From: Cytobacillus stercorigallinarum
Lineage (GTDB): Bacteria; Bacillota; Bacilli; Bacillales; Cytobacillaceae
Length of the DNA: 64,000 nucleotides
NCBI RefSeq assembly: GCF_014836495.1
Contig: NZ_JACSQT010000005.1
Location: 214,927-278,926 of the forward strand
Direction: 5' to 3'
Below the pieces are notes generated by a model. It made no database searches and had not been told where the DNA came from. It saw only the letters and a list, made by a program, of their open reading frames with translations. Every line of letters starts with the position of its first letter. Position 1 is the stretch's first letter. Of the stretch, positions 34,870 through 44,594 are shown piece after piece. The translations under genes were made by a program, and so were the position numbers.

Positions 34870-37800
34870 TTAATCGTCTATTTTAACTTTGATTGTTTCT
34901 CCATCAACATGCAGATTTGTCATTTCGTCTACTTCTGCTAATGTAATTGACTGGACAAGTAATGATTCATGTAAAAGCGCCGAAAACTTCTCTAATGCTC
35001 TTAAAACCTTTTCATTGCCAAACATTGTTAGATGAATACGAAGATCAACCGGTAACCCTTGCTTTTTTCGCCTGTTTTGCACTTCTCTCATTACTTCCCT
35101 CACTAACCCTTCTTGCAAAAGCTCTTCTGTTAATCCGATATTCAGGATGACTGTACAATCTTTTCCTTCTGCAAATCTATATGGATGTTTCGCTTTTTTC
35201 TCTACTAACACATCCTCATTTTCTAAAACAAGCATTTCACCATTTTTTTCTATGTTTAATGATCCATTCGTGAGTAAGGTATTTTTTTCACAGACTGTTA
35301 ATTCTTTTAATGTTTGCTCAATCACTTTTATTCTTTTACCGTATTTTTTACCGGCAATTGCGTAGTTAACTTTTAACTCAACTGTTACAAAGTTATGGGT
35401 ATTTTTTTCATAAATTATTTCTTTTACATTCGTTTCATCTTTTATGATCTGTTCAAAGGAAGATACACTTGCTTTCCCTTTAACTGCACTTACGATTACT
35501 GTTTGAAGTGGCTGCTTTGTTTTGATATTAGCTGCCATCCTGATTGATCTAGTGAGTTCAACAATTTGTCGAACATCTTTCATATCGGATTCTAACTGGA
35601 TGTTGGTCTTCGTTTTCTCATGCTTAGGAAAATCAGATAGATGAACACTACTGCCGACTAATTGTAAGTGAATCTCATCGGTGACGAATGGCATAAATGG
35701 TGCAAATAATCGCGTTGATTGCACCAGCACTTCGTAAAGAGTGGTATACGCTGCCCTTTTGTCGTGGTCTAATCCTTCCTTCCAGAATCTTTGCCGTGAT
35801 CGTCTGACATACCAATTACTCACATCATCTAAAAATTCTGCCAGTAATTTAGCACTTTTGAAAAAGTCATAAACTTCTAATCCTTCTCTTACCTTCTCAA
35901 TCGTATGATGCAATCTTGAAAGTATCCATTGGTCAATGATTGCCAATTCCTTTACTCGATGCTGGCTAAAATCAAAACCATCAATCTTTGCATACATATC
36001 ATAGAAGGAAAAAACATTCCTGAACGTATCTACTATTTTTGATTTTGCCTGTTGAACGGTCTTTTTAGAAAATCGCTTATTATTCCAAGGAGCACTATCA
36101 CTAAGAAGAGCCCATCTTAATGCATCTGCGCCAAACTCTTCAATCAACAAGGTAGGATTTAGAGCATTCCCTTTGCTTTTAGACATTTTTTGTCCTTGCT
36201 CATCTAATATATGACCGAGAGATAAGACCTTTTTATACGGTGCGACACCTTTATAAAGTGTTGATACGGCAAGTAAACTGTAGAACCACCCTCTCGTTTG
36301 ATCTACTCCTTCGATCACAATGTCGGCGGGAAATTGATTATTAAATAGCGTTGTCTGTTCGAAAGGATAATGATATTGAGCATATGGCATTGAACCACTA
36401 TCAAACCATACATCAATGACCTCCTTCTCACGCTTCATTTCACCACCACAAGAACATCTCAAATGAATACGGTCAACATAAGGTTTGTGCAAATCGATGC
36501 GATCATCTACATTTTCAATCGCTCTTTCTTTTAATTGTGCAATGGAATTTGGGCTACTTTCTAGTCCACAAGTTTGACAAGTCCATACATTTAACGGCGT
36601 TCCCCAAAAACGATTTCTTCCAATATTCCAATCAACAAGTTGGTCAAGAAAATGACCGAATCGGCCATTCTTCATATGCGCTGGATACCATTCAACCGTT
36701 TGGTTATTGTCTATCATTTTTTCTTTGACATCAGTTGTGCGAATGAACCAACCTTCCATCGCATAATAAATCAGTGGATTGTCACATCTCCAGCAATACG
36801 GATAACTATGTTCATATTTCCTCTTACTATAAAGTAGATTCTCCTGAGCTAGCATTTGAATGATCGTTACATCACTTTCTTTCACTTTCTTATTTGCAAG
36901 AGGAACATTCTGCTTATATCTTCCTTTCTCATCAACAACTTGCAAAAAATCTAATCCATTTTCTTTTACAGCTTGGTAGTCATCTTCGCCATGTGCTGGG
37001 GCAATATGGACTAACCCAGTTCCCGAATCTTCCGTTACAAAATCGGCTGCAATCACTTTATGTCCATTGTTGAGTGAGACAAATGAAAATGGCGCAACAT
37101 ACTTCATACCTACTAATGCTTCACCTCTTACAGACTCGATGACTTTGTATCCTTCTTTAAGTACTGTTGAAACCAAGCTTTCTGCGACAATCAATCGTTC
37201 ATTATTTTGCTCTACTTTCACATAACTTAGCTTAGGGTTTACCGCTACAGCTACATTTCCAGGTAATGTCCAAGGTGTTGTTGTCCAACAAAGTAAGTAT
37301 TCATTCTCAGCCACTTTAAACTTAACTGTTGCTGATAGATCATGCACATCTTTATATCCTTGTGCAACTTCATGCGAACTTAGGGATGTTTCACAATGAG
37401 GACAATAAGGGACAACCCGATGCCCTTTATATAAGCGTCCATCATGATGAATTTGAGATAATATATGCCAAACCGATTCAATGTACTCATTATCGAGTGT
37501 GATATAAGGGTGATCCATCTCCACCCAATAGCCCAATTGCTCAGTAAACTGTCGCCATTCTTTTTCATATGTGAATACACTCTTCTTACATTCTGCTATG
37601 AATGCTTCTACACCAAATGCTTCAATATCATCTTTGCTAATCAATTGTAATTTCTTTTGTACTTCAAGTTCTACAGGGAGCCCATGTGTATCCCATCCTG
37701 CTTTTCTTAAAACTTGATGTCCAGTCATGGTTTTGTAACGGGCAACAAAATCTTTTATCGTTCGACCAAGTGCATGACCAGCATGTGGCATACCATTTGC

Positions 37801-37929
37801 TGTTGGTGGGCCTTCATAAAAAACAAAGGATGGCGCCTCATGTCTTTGCTGTATGGACCTTTGAAAGATTTTTTCCTCTTGCCAATATTCGCGAACCTTT
37901 CTCTCCTTTTCCACATCTCGTTCTTTCAT
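34870..37929 (-). CDS. ileS: Isoleucyl-tRNA synthetase, type-2-like
   Basis: 1019-residue class I aminoacyl-tRNA synthetase. The HIGH motif appears as TANGMPHAGHALGRTIKD, followed by RYKTMTGHQVLRKAGWDTHG; KMSKS is intact in EQGQKMSKSKGN. The CP1 editing domain and zinc-type cysteines (CPHC, CWRC, CQTC, CSC) are present. The PTANG...RTIKD...TMTGH wording and the stand-alone location resemble the eukaryote-like IleS2 group, which includes mupirocin-tolerant enzymes, rather than the IleS1 that neighbours divIVA/lspA in bacilli. GGAAGGGAG precedes the ATG; a T-box leader precedes it. Confidence 0.95.
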   Translation of the reverse strand: MKERDVEKERKVREYWQEEKIFQRSIQQRHEAPSFVFYEGPPTANGMPHAGHALGRTIKDFVARYKTMTGHQVLRKAGWDTHGLPVELEVQKKLQLISKDDIEAFGVEAFIAECKKSVFTYEKEWRQFTEQLGYWVEMDHPYITLDNEYIESVWHILSQIHHDGRLYKGHRVVPYCPHCETSLSSHEVAQGYKDVHDLSATVKFKVAENEYLLCWTTTPWTLPGNVAVAVNPKLSYVKVEQNNERLIVAESLVSTVLKEGYKVIESVRGEALVGMKYVAPFSFVSLNNGHKVIAADFVTEDSGTGLVHIAPAHGEDDYQAVKENGLDFLQVVDEKGRYKQNVPLANKKVKESDVTIIQMLAQENLLYSKRKYEHSYPYCWRCDNPLIYYAMEGWFIRTTDVKEKMIDNNQTVEWYPAHMKNGRFGHFLDQLVDWNIGRNRFWGTPLNVWTCQTCGLESSPNSIAQLKERAIENVDDRIDLHKPYVDRIHLRCSCGGEMKREKEVIDVWFDSGSMPYAQYHYPFEQTTLFNNQFPADIVIEGVDQTRGWFYSLLAVSTLYKGVAPYKKVLSLGHILDEQGQKMSKSKGNALNPTLLIEEFGADALRWALLSDSAPWNNKRFSKKTVQQAKSKIVDTFRNVFSFYDMYAKIDGFDFSQHRVKELAIIDQWILSRLHHTIEKVREGLEVYDFFKSAKLLAEFLDDVSNWYVRRSRQRFWKEGLDHDKRAAYTTLYEVLVQSTRLFAPFMPFVTDEIHLQLVGSSVHLSDFPKHEKTKTNIQLESDMKDVRQIVELTRSIRMAANIKTKQPLQTVIVSAVKGKASVSSFEQIIKDETNVKEIIYEKNTHNFVTVELKVNYAIAGKKYGKRIKVIEQTLKELTVCEKNTLLTNGSLNIEKNGEMLVLENEDVLVEKKAKHPYRFAEGKDCTVILNIGLTEELLQEGLVREVMREVQNRRKKQGLPVDLRIHLTMFGNEKVLRALEKFSALLHESLLVQSITLAEVDEMTNLHVDGETIKVKIDD

Positions 37930-37962
37930 TTTAAAATCTCCCTTCCATATCCTTTCATATAC

Positions 37963-37994
37963 GAAAAAAACTCGATTCTATACGTAGAATCGAG
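37963..37994 (-). terminator. Strong terminator between the T-box leader and ileS
   Basis: CTCGATTCTA and TAGAATCGAG form a perfect 10-bp stem with a TACG loop, followed on the minus strand by seven T residues, immediately before the ileS ribosome binding site. Confidence 0.85.
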
Positions 37995-38015
37995 TTAAAA
38001 TATCCCCTCTAAAAA

Positions 38016-38247
38016 ACAAAAAAACCAACTGTAGTGGTTTGTATTTGCTCTCACTACGTACTATCATACGCGTCCAGGATATCGGTTGGATGCCGTCAAA
38101 GCTTAGTTTCACTTCAGCTTTGCTTCTCAGAGAGGATTTTCATTGTGGTCTTAACGTCAGCCTCTCAGCAAATGGCTCACTCTCTTTGGATAAGATGTTC
38201 ACAACTACTCTTTCTCGTCAACGAATTGAATAGAATTTAATTAATAT
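38016..38247 (-). ncRNA. T-box leader (Ile) of ileS
   Basis: Read on the minus strand: Stem I begins GACGAGAAAGAGTA, the distal part has AAAGAGAG and TTTGCTGAGAGGC, and the specifier loop reads TGAAAATCCTC with specifier ATC (38135-38137), an isoleucine codon. A Stem III-like hairpin AGCAAAGCT/AGCTTTG follows. The T-box core is poor: ATCCTGGACGCG replaces GGGTGGNACCGCG. A short hairpin (AAACCA/TGGTTT, 38022-38040) with a T-run follows. GTAGTG (38052-38057) can pair with CACTAC (38031-38036) as an alternative to it. Uncharged tRNA-Ile should allow read-through into ileS. Confidence 0.8.
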
Positions 38248-38252
38248 GAAGT

Positions 38253-38281
38253 ATCATATGTTAATAATTGTGAATTGTCAA
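38253..38281 (-). promoter_or_regulatory. Sigma-A promoter of the T-box-ileS transcript
   Basis: TTGACA (38276-38281) and TATGAT (38253-38258) on the minus strand, spaced by 17 bp; start near 38247, directly before Stem I. Confidence 0.85.
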
Positions 38282-38395
38282 TAGAATAAATATTTATCAT
38301 TGCAGGATAAAGAGAAGTAACCTATTATAATAATTATTAATAAAAACATGCTAAATAGACAATAAAGATTGCCAACCATAAAAGGAGATAACAAA

Positions 38396-40444
38396 ATGAC
38401 GATTCACACAGAGAAAGAAGGCATTTTCACGTCCGTTTGTTCCCTAGATTGTCCTGACCAATGTGGTTTACTCATACATAAAAAAGACGGGAAAATCGTG
38501 AAAGTTGAAGGCGACCCTAACCATCCTGTTACGCAAGGGAATATTTGCAATAAAGTAAGAAATATGGCTGAACGGCTATATGACCCAAAGAGATTAACTC
38601 ATCCTCTCAAGCGAACTGGTCCAAAAGGTAGTAGTCAATTTGAGGAGATCAGTTGGGATGAAGCACTACAAATCATTACAGATAAATGGAAAGATTTAAT
38701 TAAAACGCACGGACCCGAGAGCATTCTTCCCTATAGCTTTTACGGTAATATGGGTAGAGTGGCTGCTGAAGGAATGGACCGCCGTTTCTTTTCACGCTTA
38801 GGTGCAAGTAGACTAGAACAAACAGTTTGTCAAGCAGCAGGTAAAGAAGGTTATCGTTACACAATGGGCGGAGGCTTTGGCACAGATCCAGAAGACACAA
38901 GTGAAGCCAAGCTCATCATCCTTTGGGGAATCAATGCTGTCAGTACGAATATGCATCAAGTTATTCTTGCCCGAAAAGCAAAGAAACACGGGGCAAAAAT
39001 CATCGTGATTGATGTCCATAAAAATCAAACAGGCAAAATGGCTGATTGGTTCATTCCCATTAAACCAGGTACGGATAGTGCTCTTGCACTTGGAATGATG
39101 CATATCTTGTTTGCTGAGCATATGGTAGATGAAGAATTTCTTGAAACGTATACCATTGGACATGAGCAATTACGAACGCATGTAAAAAAATACACGCCAG
39201 AAGTTGTCGCGTCTATTACAGGGGTCTCTGTAGAGGATCTTTATCAATTAGCAAGAGAATATGGTCAGACTACACCATCATTTATCCGCATTGGCAATGG
39301 ATTGCAACATCATGATAATGGTGGGATGAATGTACGTGCTATTTCCTGCCTTCCTGCTTTAACAGGACAATGGCTGCATAAAGGTGGTGGCGCACTCAAA
39401 TCAAATTCTGGTTATTTATCGTTCAATACCGCGGCTATGCAACGACCCGATTTATTAGCAAATAAACAGACAAGATCGATTAATATGAATCTCATAGGTG
39501 AAGCTTTAGGACAAAAAGATAAACCTATCCGTTCCATGTATGTTTATGGTAGTAATCCGGCAGTTATTGCACCTAATAGTAATCTGGTAAAAAAAGGGCT
39601 TGCAAGAGAAGACTTATTTTTAGTTGTGCATGATTTATTCTTAACGGAAACAGCTCAATATGCTGACATCATCTTGCCATCTACTTCATCATATGAGAAT
39701 ACCGATTTTTACACTTCTTATTGGCATCATTATATTCATTTGCATGAACCGGTAATAGAACCATATGGTGAGTCACGATCCAATCATCATGTTTTTCAAC
39801 AACTAGCACATTATATGGGATTTACTGAAGATTTATTTAAGGATTCCGAAGAAGATTTAATTACATCCGCTTTAGAGAATTCAAAGAATGAATATATGAA
39901 GGATATTAATTTTGAGCTTTTAAAAGAAAATCGGTTTATGAAAGCAGACGTACGTCCATTACTTCCCGGCAAACTTAAGACACCAAGTGGAAAAATCGAA
40001 CTTTATTCAGAATTAATGGAGAAGGATGGCTTAAATCCGCTACCGACTTACAATCCAATAGTAGATGAAGGCGATGCACCATTTTTATTCGTTCCAGCAC
40101 CAAACCATAATTTTCTAAATAGTACCTTCTCAAATAATGAAAAGCATATTAAATTAGAAAAACAACCAAAACTCCATTTGCATACCAAGGACGCACAAGA
40201 TTATCAAATTGAAAATGGAGATGTAGTAAAAATCTATAATGAACGAGGAGAATGTGAGTTAACGGCCGCTATCGGAGAAAACGTACTTCCAGGGGTTGTT
40301 GTTAGTCAAGGCCTTTGGGCTGATGAGCCAGGCAAGAAACAACTCGTTAATACGCTCACACCTGATAGAGTAGCTGATATGGGAGGCGGTGCCACTTTCT
40401 TTTCCGGGAGAGTATATATTGAGAAAGTCAGTAGTCATGAATAA
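38396..40444 (+). CDS. Molybdopterin-dependent oxidoreductase, single subunit
   Basis: 682 residues from ATG 38396 (AAAAGGAGAT upstream). The N-terminus binds one [4Fe-4S] cluster through Cys15, Cys19, Cys23 and Cys51 (VCSLDCPDQCG ... NICNK); the rest is the DMSO-reductase-type catalytic region (GINAVSTNMHQV, VIDVHKNQTGKMADWFIPI, GSNPAVIAPN) and a C-terminal molydopterin-binding domain. There is no Tat signal, so it is cytosolic. The likely Mo ligand is the cysteine of QTVCQAAGKEG. B. subtilis YyaE is similar in size. The substrate is unknown and no partner subunit or Mo-cofactor gene is adjacent. Confidence 0.9.
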   Translation: MTIHTEKEGIFTSVCSLDCPDQCGLLIHKKDGKIVKVEGDPNHPVTQGNICNKVRNMAERLYDPKRLTHPLKRTGPKGSSQFEEISWDEALQIITDKWKDLIKTHGPESILPYSFYGNMGRVAAEGMDRRFFSRLGASRLEQTVCQAAGKEGYRYTMGGGFGTDPEDTSEAKLIILWGINAVSTNMHQVILARKAKKHGAKIIVIDVHKNQTGKMADWFIPIKPGTDSALALGMMHILFAEHMVDEEFLETYTIGHEQLRTHVKKYTPEVVASITGVSVEDLYQLAREYGQTTPSFIRIGNGLQHHDNGGMNVRAISCLPALTGQWLHKGGGALKSNSGYLSFNTAAMQRPDLLANKQTRSINMNLIGEALGQKDKPIRSMYVYGSNPAVIAPNSNLVKKGLAREDLFLVVHDLFLTETAQYADIILPSTSSYENTDFYTSYWHHYIHLHEPVIEPYGESRSNHHVFQQLAHYMGFTEDLFKDSEEDLITSALENSKNEYMKDINFELLKENRFMKADVRPLLPGKLKTPSGKIELYSELMEKDGLNPLPTYNPIVDEGDAPFLFVPAPNHNFLNSTFSNNEKHIKLEKQPKLHLHTKDAQDYQIENGDVVKIYNERGECELTAAIGENVLPGVVVSQGLWADEPGKKQLVNTLTPDRVADMGGGATFFSGRVYIEKVSSHE

Positions 40445-40467
40445 ACATTGAGAAAATGGACATATAT

Positions 40468-40740
40468 CTAAAATACAGATAGGCTAGGACAAACTGGTAG
40501 GATGATTGTTTGTTCTAGTCTTTTTTTATTGTAGCAACTAAGTGAAGCAGCTGAGTCATAGGACGCTAGCGTTAACTTATATGGGTTGAGGCATTTTTCG
40601 GCTTTGTCTCTTCTATACATAACAAACAGTAAAGTAATGACTAACGTGAGACAAATGAACAGCACAAATAGTGAGTCAGCTTCCAATATAGACGATGAAT
40701 AATTAAAACTAGTTCCCCTCTTATGCTTTACACCTTTCAA
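40468..40740 (-). CDS. Doubtful small membrane ORF
   Basis: 90 codons from a TTG with no ribosome binding site. One hydrophobic segment (LFVLFICLTLVITLLFVMY) followed by RRDKAEK looks like a single-pass peptide, but the C-terminal third runs through the neighbouring terminator hairpin. It starts just past the pst terminator. Either a small membrane protein whose true 3' end was altered, or chance. Confidence 0.25.
   Translation of the reverse strand: MKGVKHKRGTSFNYSSSILEADSLFVLFICLTLVITLLFVMYRRDKAEKCLNPYKLTLASYDSAASLSCYNKKRLEQTIILPVCPSLSVF
40482..40527 (+). terminator. Terminator of the molybdopterin oxidoreductase gene
   Basis: GGCTAGGACAAAC pairs (with G-U) to GTTTGTTCTAGTC, followed by seven T residues. 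Confidence 0.85.
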
Positions 40741-40757
40741 TCATTGTTCGCAAACAA

Positions 40758-40806
40758 TAAAAAGCCGAACAAATCCCTCTTATTTACAAAGGGAAATTTG
40801 TTCGGC
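40758..40806 (-). terminator. Terminator of the pst operon
   Basis: GCCGAACAAAT and ATTTGTTCGGC flank an inner CCC/GGG pair, followed by TTTTTATTG on the minus strand, 16 bp after the pstB stop. Confidence 0.9.
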
Positions 40807-40821
40807 ACCTATCTTTTTTTA

Positions 40822-41640
40822 TTAACCAAATCTGCCAGTCACATAATCTTCTGTACGGCTATCTTTTGGCATGGAGAAGATTTGATCGGTTTGTTCAAAT
40901 TCAATGACTTCTCCGTTTAAGAAGAAAGCTGTCTTATCGGATACACGAGCAGCTTGTTGCATATTATGTGTAACGATGACGATCGTATAATCTTTCTTCA
41001 AATGAGCGATAAGCTCTTCTACTTTCAGTGTTGAAATCGGGTCAAGTGCGGATGTTGGTTCATCCATTAAGATAACGTCTGGTTTCATCGCAATTGCTCT
41101 CGCAATACAAACACGTTGTTGTTGACCACCTGATAAACCAAGAGCCGAAGTTTTTAAACGATCTTTTACTTCGTCCCAAATCGCTGCTCCACGTAAACTT
41201 TCTTCAACAATTTGATTCAATTCTTTTTTATTTTTAATCCCTTGCATTCTTGGCCCATATGCTACATTATCATAGATGCTCATTGGGAATAGATTAGGCT
41301 TCTGGAAAACCATACCGACTTTTGTTCTAAGTTCAATAACATCTTTTGATTGATATATATTGTTGCCATTAATATGGATATCTCCATTAATTCTCACACT
41401 ATCAATTAAATCATTCATACGATTCAATGTTCTTAAAAAAGTCGATTTTCCACATCCAGAAGGACCAATTAATGCTGTTACCTCTTTTTCACGAATATCT
41501 AATGATACTTGATAAAGCGCTTGGTTATCACCGTAAAATAAATCTAAGTCTCTTACGCTAATTTTCACTGAACGCTGATCATTTTGGTTCTCAACATTTG
41601 CAGTCTCTTTTACTTCTTTACGTTCTAGTGTTGTATTCAT
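40822..41640 (-). CDS. pstB: Phosphate ABC transporter ATPase PstB
   Basis: 272-residue ATPase of the high-affinity phosphate importer. Walker [11 protein letters not shown]-loop region [14 protein letters not shown], signature LSGGQQQR, Walker [14 protein letters not shown] and the switch histidine in VTHNM are all present. The N-terminal ~27 residues are an extra charged stretch. Last gene of pstS-pstC-pstA-pstB; only one pstB copy is present here. AAGGAGTG precedes the ATG. Confidence 0.98.
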   Translation of the reverse strand: MNTTLERKEVKETANVENQNDQRSVKISVRDLDLFYGDNQALYQVSLDIREKEVTALIGPSGCGKSTFLRTLNRMNDLIDSVRINGDIHINGNNIYQSKDVIELRTKVGMVFQKPNLFPMSIYDNVAYGPRMQGIKNKKELNQIVEESLRGAAIWDEVKDRLKTSALGLSGGQQQRVCIARAIAMKPDVILMDEPTSALDPISTLKVEELIAHLKKDYTIVIVTHNMQQAARVSDKTAFFLNGEVIEFEQTDQIFSMPKDSRTEDYVTGRFG

Positions 41641-41657
41641 GAATAGAACACTCCTTT

Positions 41658-42482
41658 TTAATAGTCAGCTTTATTAAGCTTTTTAGAGATAAATGTTGCA
41701 GCAAAGTTTAGAGCAAGAATCATTACAATTAACACAATACCAATCGCTGCTGCTAATTCAATATCACCAGATTCTTGAGTAACAAGATACGAATGAACCG
41801 TTAATGTTCTCGCTGATGAGAAAATCCCTTCAGGCATTGCTGCTACTGTACCTGCTGTTAAAAAGATCGCTGCTGATTCACCGATAATTCGTCCCATAGA
41901 GAGGATAATCCCCGATAAGATTCCTGGCATAGCGCTAGGTAAAATGACTTTATATAGTGTTTGTAACTTTGTTGAACCTAATGCAAGTGACCCTTCTCGG
42001 TAACTAGCTGGTACTGTTTTTAATGCTTCTTCAGTTGTACGGATGATCACTGGTAAAACAATAATTGTTAAAGTTAAGGATGCTGATATAATAGACATCC
42101 CCATCGCCAATGTGGTAACAAAGAAAACAGCACCGAATAATCCGTATATAATAGATGGAATACCCGTTAAACTCTCTGTTGCAAACCGGATCATTCGAAC
42201 GAGTCTACCTTGTTTCGCATACTCTTGTAAATAGACTGCTGCTAAAATCCCGATTGGCGTGGCAATCACTAGCGATATTACAATTGTATAAATGGTAGTA
42301 ATAATCATTGGCCAAATGCCACCGCCGCCAACAGGTGAATAGTCACCGAAGATAAACTCAAGATTAATTAACCCGATACCTTTATAAAAAATATAACCAA
42401 CAATAATAAGGAGGATAGCTACAGTTAAGAAAGCTCCAAACCACAATAAGCCCAATAATAAATTATCTTTAAACTTTCTCAC
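41658..42482 (-). CDS. pstA: Phosphate ABC transporter permease PstA
   Basis: About 274 residues, six TM segments. The frame opens at 42494, but the GTG at 42482 directly follows the pstC stop and is better spaced from GGTGG, giving coupled translation without overlap. The ABC coupling motif lies in [20 protein letters not shown]. With PstC it forms the phosphate channel. Confidence 0.95.
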   Translation of the reverse strand: MRKFKDNLLLGLLWFGAFLTVAILLIIVGYIFYKGIGLINLEFIFGDYSPVGGGGIWPMIITTIYTIVISLVIATPIGILAAVYLQEYAKQGRLVRMIRFATESLTGIPSIIYGLFGAVFFVTTLAMGMSIISASLTLTIIVLPVIIRTTEEALKTVPASYREGSLALGSTKLQTLYKVILPSAMPGILSGIILSMGRIIGESAAIFLTAGTVAAMPEGIFSSARTLTVHSYLVTQESGDIELAAAIGIVLIVMILALNFAATFISKKLNKADY

Positions 42483-42483
42483 C

Positions 42484-43389
42484 TTACTTCCCACCTTTCG
42501 AACTTATTTTCGCTAATACGAAATTCAATATAAGAATGAATGAGAATAATACAATCCCAGTCGCAAATAGCATTTCTTGATGTGTACCATACGCGTAACC
42601 CATTTCAAGGGCAATATTCGTTGTTAGTGGTCTTACACTATCAGTTATACTTGTTGGTATAATCAAACTATTACCAGCAACAAGAATGACTGCCATCGTC
42701 TCTCCAATTGCTCGTCCTAGCCCTAATACGATCGCTGCCATAATACCTGATTTTGCTGCTGGAACAACGACTTTAAAAATGGTTCCGATTGGCGAGGCAC
42801 CTAATGCTAAGGAACCTTCTCTATACGTTTTCGGTACTGCTCTGATTGCTGTTTCAGCAACGGTTACAATCGTAGGTAACATCATAATCGCTAAAACTAG
42901 AATCACCGCAATTAAACTTTGCCCTTTTACTAAGCCAAGATTATTTTGTAAGAAAGGTACAATAATAGCTAAGCCGAATACACCGTATAATACAGATGGA
43001 ATACCCGCTAATAATTGAACAGCCGGTGAAATAATCTTTGCAATAGGTTTCGGAGCAATTTCCGATAAGAAGATCGCAGTTAATAACCCAATAGGTACTC
43101 CAATAACAAGCGCTCCAATCGTTGCATAAATAGAAGCAACAATCATTGGAAAGATTCCATACTTATCTTCACTCGGTATCCAATCAGATCCAAAGATGAA
43201 ATCAATAAAACTGTATCCATCTGCAATGAAAGGGTTCGATCCTTTAAAGAAGACGAAACCAATAATTAGAAATAAACTAAGCACAGAGATTAACGCACAG
43301 ATTAAAAACAATTTCTCTGAGATGAACTCCATAATATATTTTAAACGATTTGATTTATTTTTTTGTTTTACTTCTGATGGATTTGGCAA
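42484..43389 (-). CDS. pstC: Phosphate ABC transporter permease PstC
   Basis: About 301 residues, six TM segments. The likely start is the TTG at 43389 (MPNPSEVKQKNKSNRL), 8 bp after GGAGG; an extension to 43410 would put the ribosome binding site inside the gene. The coupling motif is [18 protein letters not shown]. Paired with PstA. It follows pstS by about 40 bp. Confidence 0.95.
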   Translation of the reverse strand: MPNPSEVKQKNKSNRLKYIMEFISEKLFLICALISVLSLFLIIGFVFFKGSNPFIADGYSFIDFIFGSDWIPSEDKYGIFPMIVASIYATIGALVIGVPIGLLTAIFLSEIAPKPIAKIISPAVQLLAGIPSVLYGVFGLAIIVPFLQNNLGLVKGQSLIAVILVLAIMMLPTIVTVAETAIRAVPKTYREGSLALGASPIGTIFKVVVPAAKSGIMAAIVLGLGRAIGETMAVILVAGNSLIIPTSITDSVRPLTTNIALEMGYAYGTHQEMLFATGIVLFSFILILNFVLAKISSKGGK

Positions 43390-43431
43390 AACACATACCT
43401 CCAAAGTCACTTGCTAATTGTTTGATAAACG

Positions 43432-44271
43432 TTATTCTTCTGTAATTGGTATTGCACCTGCTTCTGCAGCTATCTCCTGTCCAGCTTCACTTAAAATGAA
43501 GTCAATAAATGCTTGGCTTTCCTCTGACAAATCTTTATGCACAAAAAGGAAAGGACGAGATAATGGATATTTCCCTTCAATCACATTTTTAGCAGTTGGC
43601 TCTACACCATTAATATGAACGGTTGAAATGGTTTCATCTATATATTCAAAAGAAATAAATCCAATCGCATGCTCATTTGTTGCAACCGTCGTTTTTATAT
43701 TTCCGTTCCCACTAGCGATAATTGAGTTCCGCACTAATTCACCAGAAGAGTAGTCAACAATTTCTTGAAAAGCATCTCTTGAACCTGATCCATCTTCACG
43801 TGAGACGACAACAATCTCCATATCTTTACCGCCTACTTCTTTCCAGTTTGTTATTTCACCTGTAAAGATTTTTTTCACTTCATCCATTGTTAAATCTTTT
43901 ACTTTATTGTTTGCATGTGTAACCACTACAATTCCGTCAAAGGCAATAATTGTAGGTGATACTTCTTCCTCTTCTCCTGACTCTAAGCTTCGAGAAGACA
44001 TGCCGATATCGGAAACACCATTTATTGCATTTGTAATCCCTGCTGAAGAACCAATTTGATTGATTTCAATATTTACATTTGCACTTTCCATATATTTAGC
44101 AGCTAACTTTTCTGCTAGCGGACCAACTGACGTAGAACCGGAAATGGAAATCGTACTTCCGTTACCTGAACTTGCTTGTCCTTCATCTTCTTCACCACCA
44201 TTGCATGCAGTCAAAATTAAGGTGAGTGACATAAGTAACAAAATACTCTTCCATTTTCGAAGTTTTAGCAT
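43432..44271 (-). CDS. pstS: Phosphate-binding lipoprotein PstS
   Basis: 279-residue lipoprotein: signal peptide with lipobox LTAC (Cys about 23), acidic linker, then the phosphate-binding fold with ISGSTSVGPLAEKLA, IGSSAGITNAINGVSDIGMSSR-like and REDGSGSRDAF phosphate-contact segments. First gene of the pst operon and preceded by PhoP boxes. GGAGG lies upstream of the ATG. Confidence 0.97.
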   Translation of the reverse strand: MLKLRKWKSILLLMSLTLILTACNGGEEDEGQASSGNGSTISISGSTSVGPLAEKLAAKYMESANVNIEINQIGSSAGITNAINGVSDIGMSSRSLESGEEEEVSPTIIAFDGIVVVTHANNKVKDLTMDEVKKIFTGEITNWKEVGGKDMEIVVVSREDGSGSRDAFQEIVDYSSGELVRNSIIASGNGNIKTTVATNEHAIGFISFEYIDETISTVHINGVEPTAKNVIEGKYPLSRPFLFVHKDLSEESQAFIDFILSEAGQEIAAEAGAIPITEE

Positions 44272-44338
44272 AGATAAACCTCCACTTTAGATAGCTTTTA
44301 TCTTTTTTGTTTGTGTTAATCCCAATATAACGAATCAT

Positions 44339-44377
44339 ATTTAATTCTCTATTAACCTTTTGTAAAGCCTTTGTAAA
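44339..44377 (-). promoter_or_regulatory. PhoP binding region of the pst operon
   Basis: On the minus strand four TT(T/A)A(C/A)A-like hexamers, TTTACA, TTTACA, TTAATA and TTAAAT, are each separated by exactly 5 bp (11-bp period), the arrangement of the Bacillus PhoP box. A TATATT a short way downstream could be the -10. The rest of 44378-44594 is AT-rich and must also hold the promoter of the divergent GIY-YIG gene. Confidence 0.8.
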
Positions 44378-44594
44378 TTTTATCAATGTACGCATAAATA
44401 TATGGAGAAATTGTAAAAATCAACCTGTTATTTTTGATAATTTTCTAAATTTTCATATTTCTCTATTGAAGAATACCTTTTATATTGTCTACAAAAATGA
44501 ATGAAAAAAACATTTAAAGAAAAAATACAGGGAAGTATAGGCTTTTTCATGTAGGGTATGGTACGATGATTGCTAGAATAGGAAGTGATTATTG

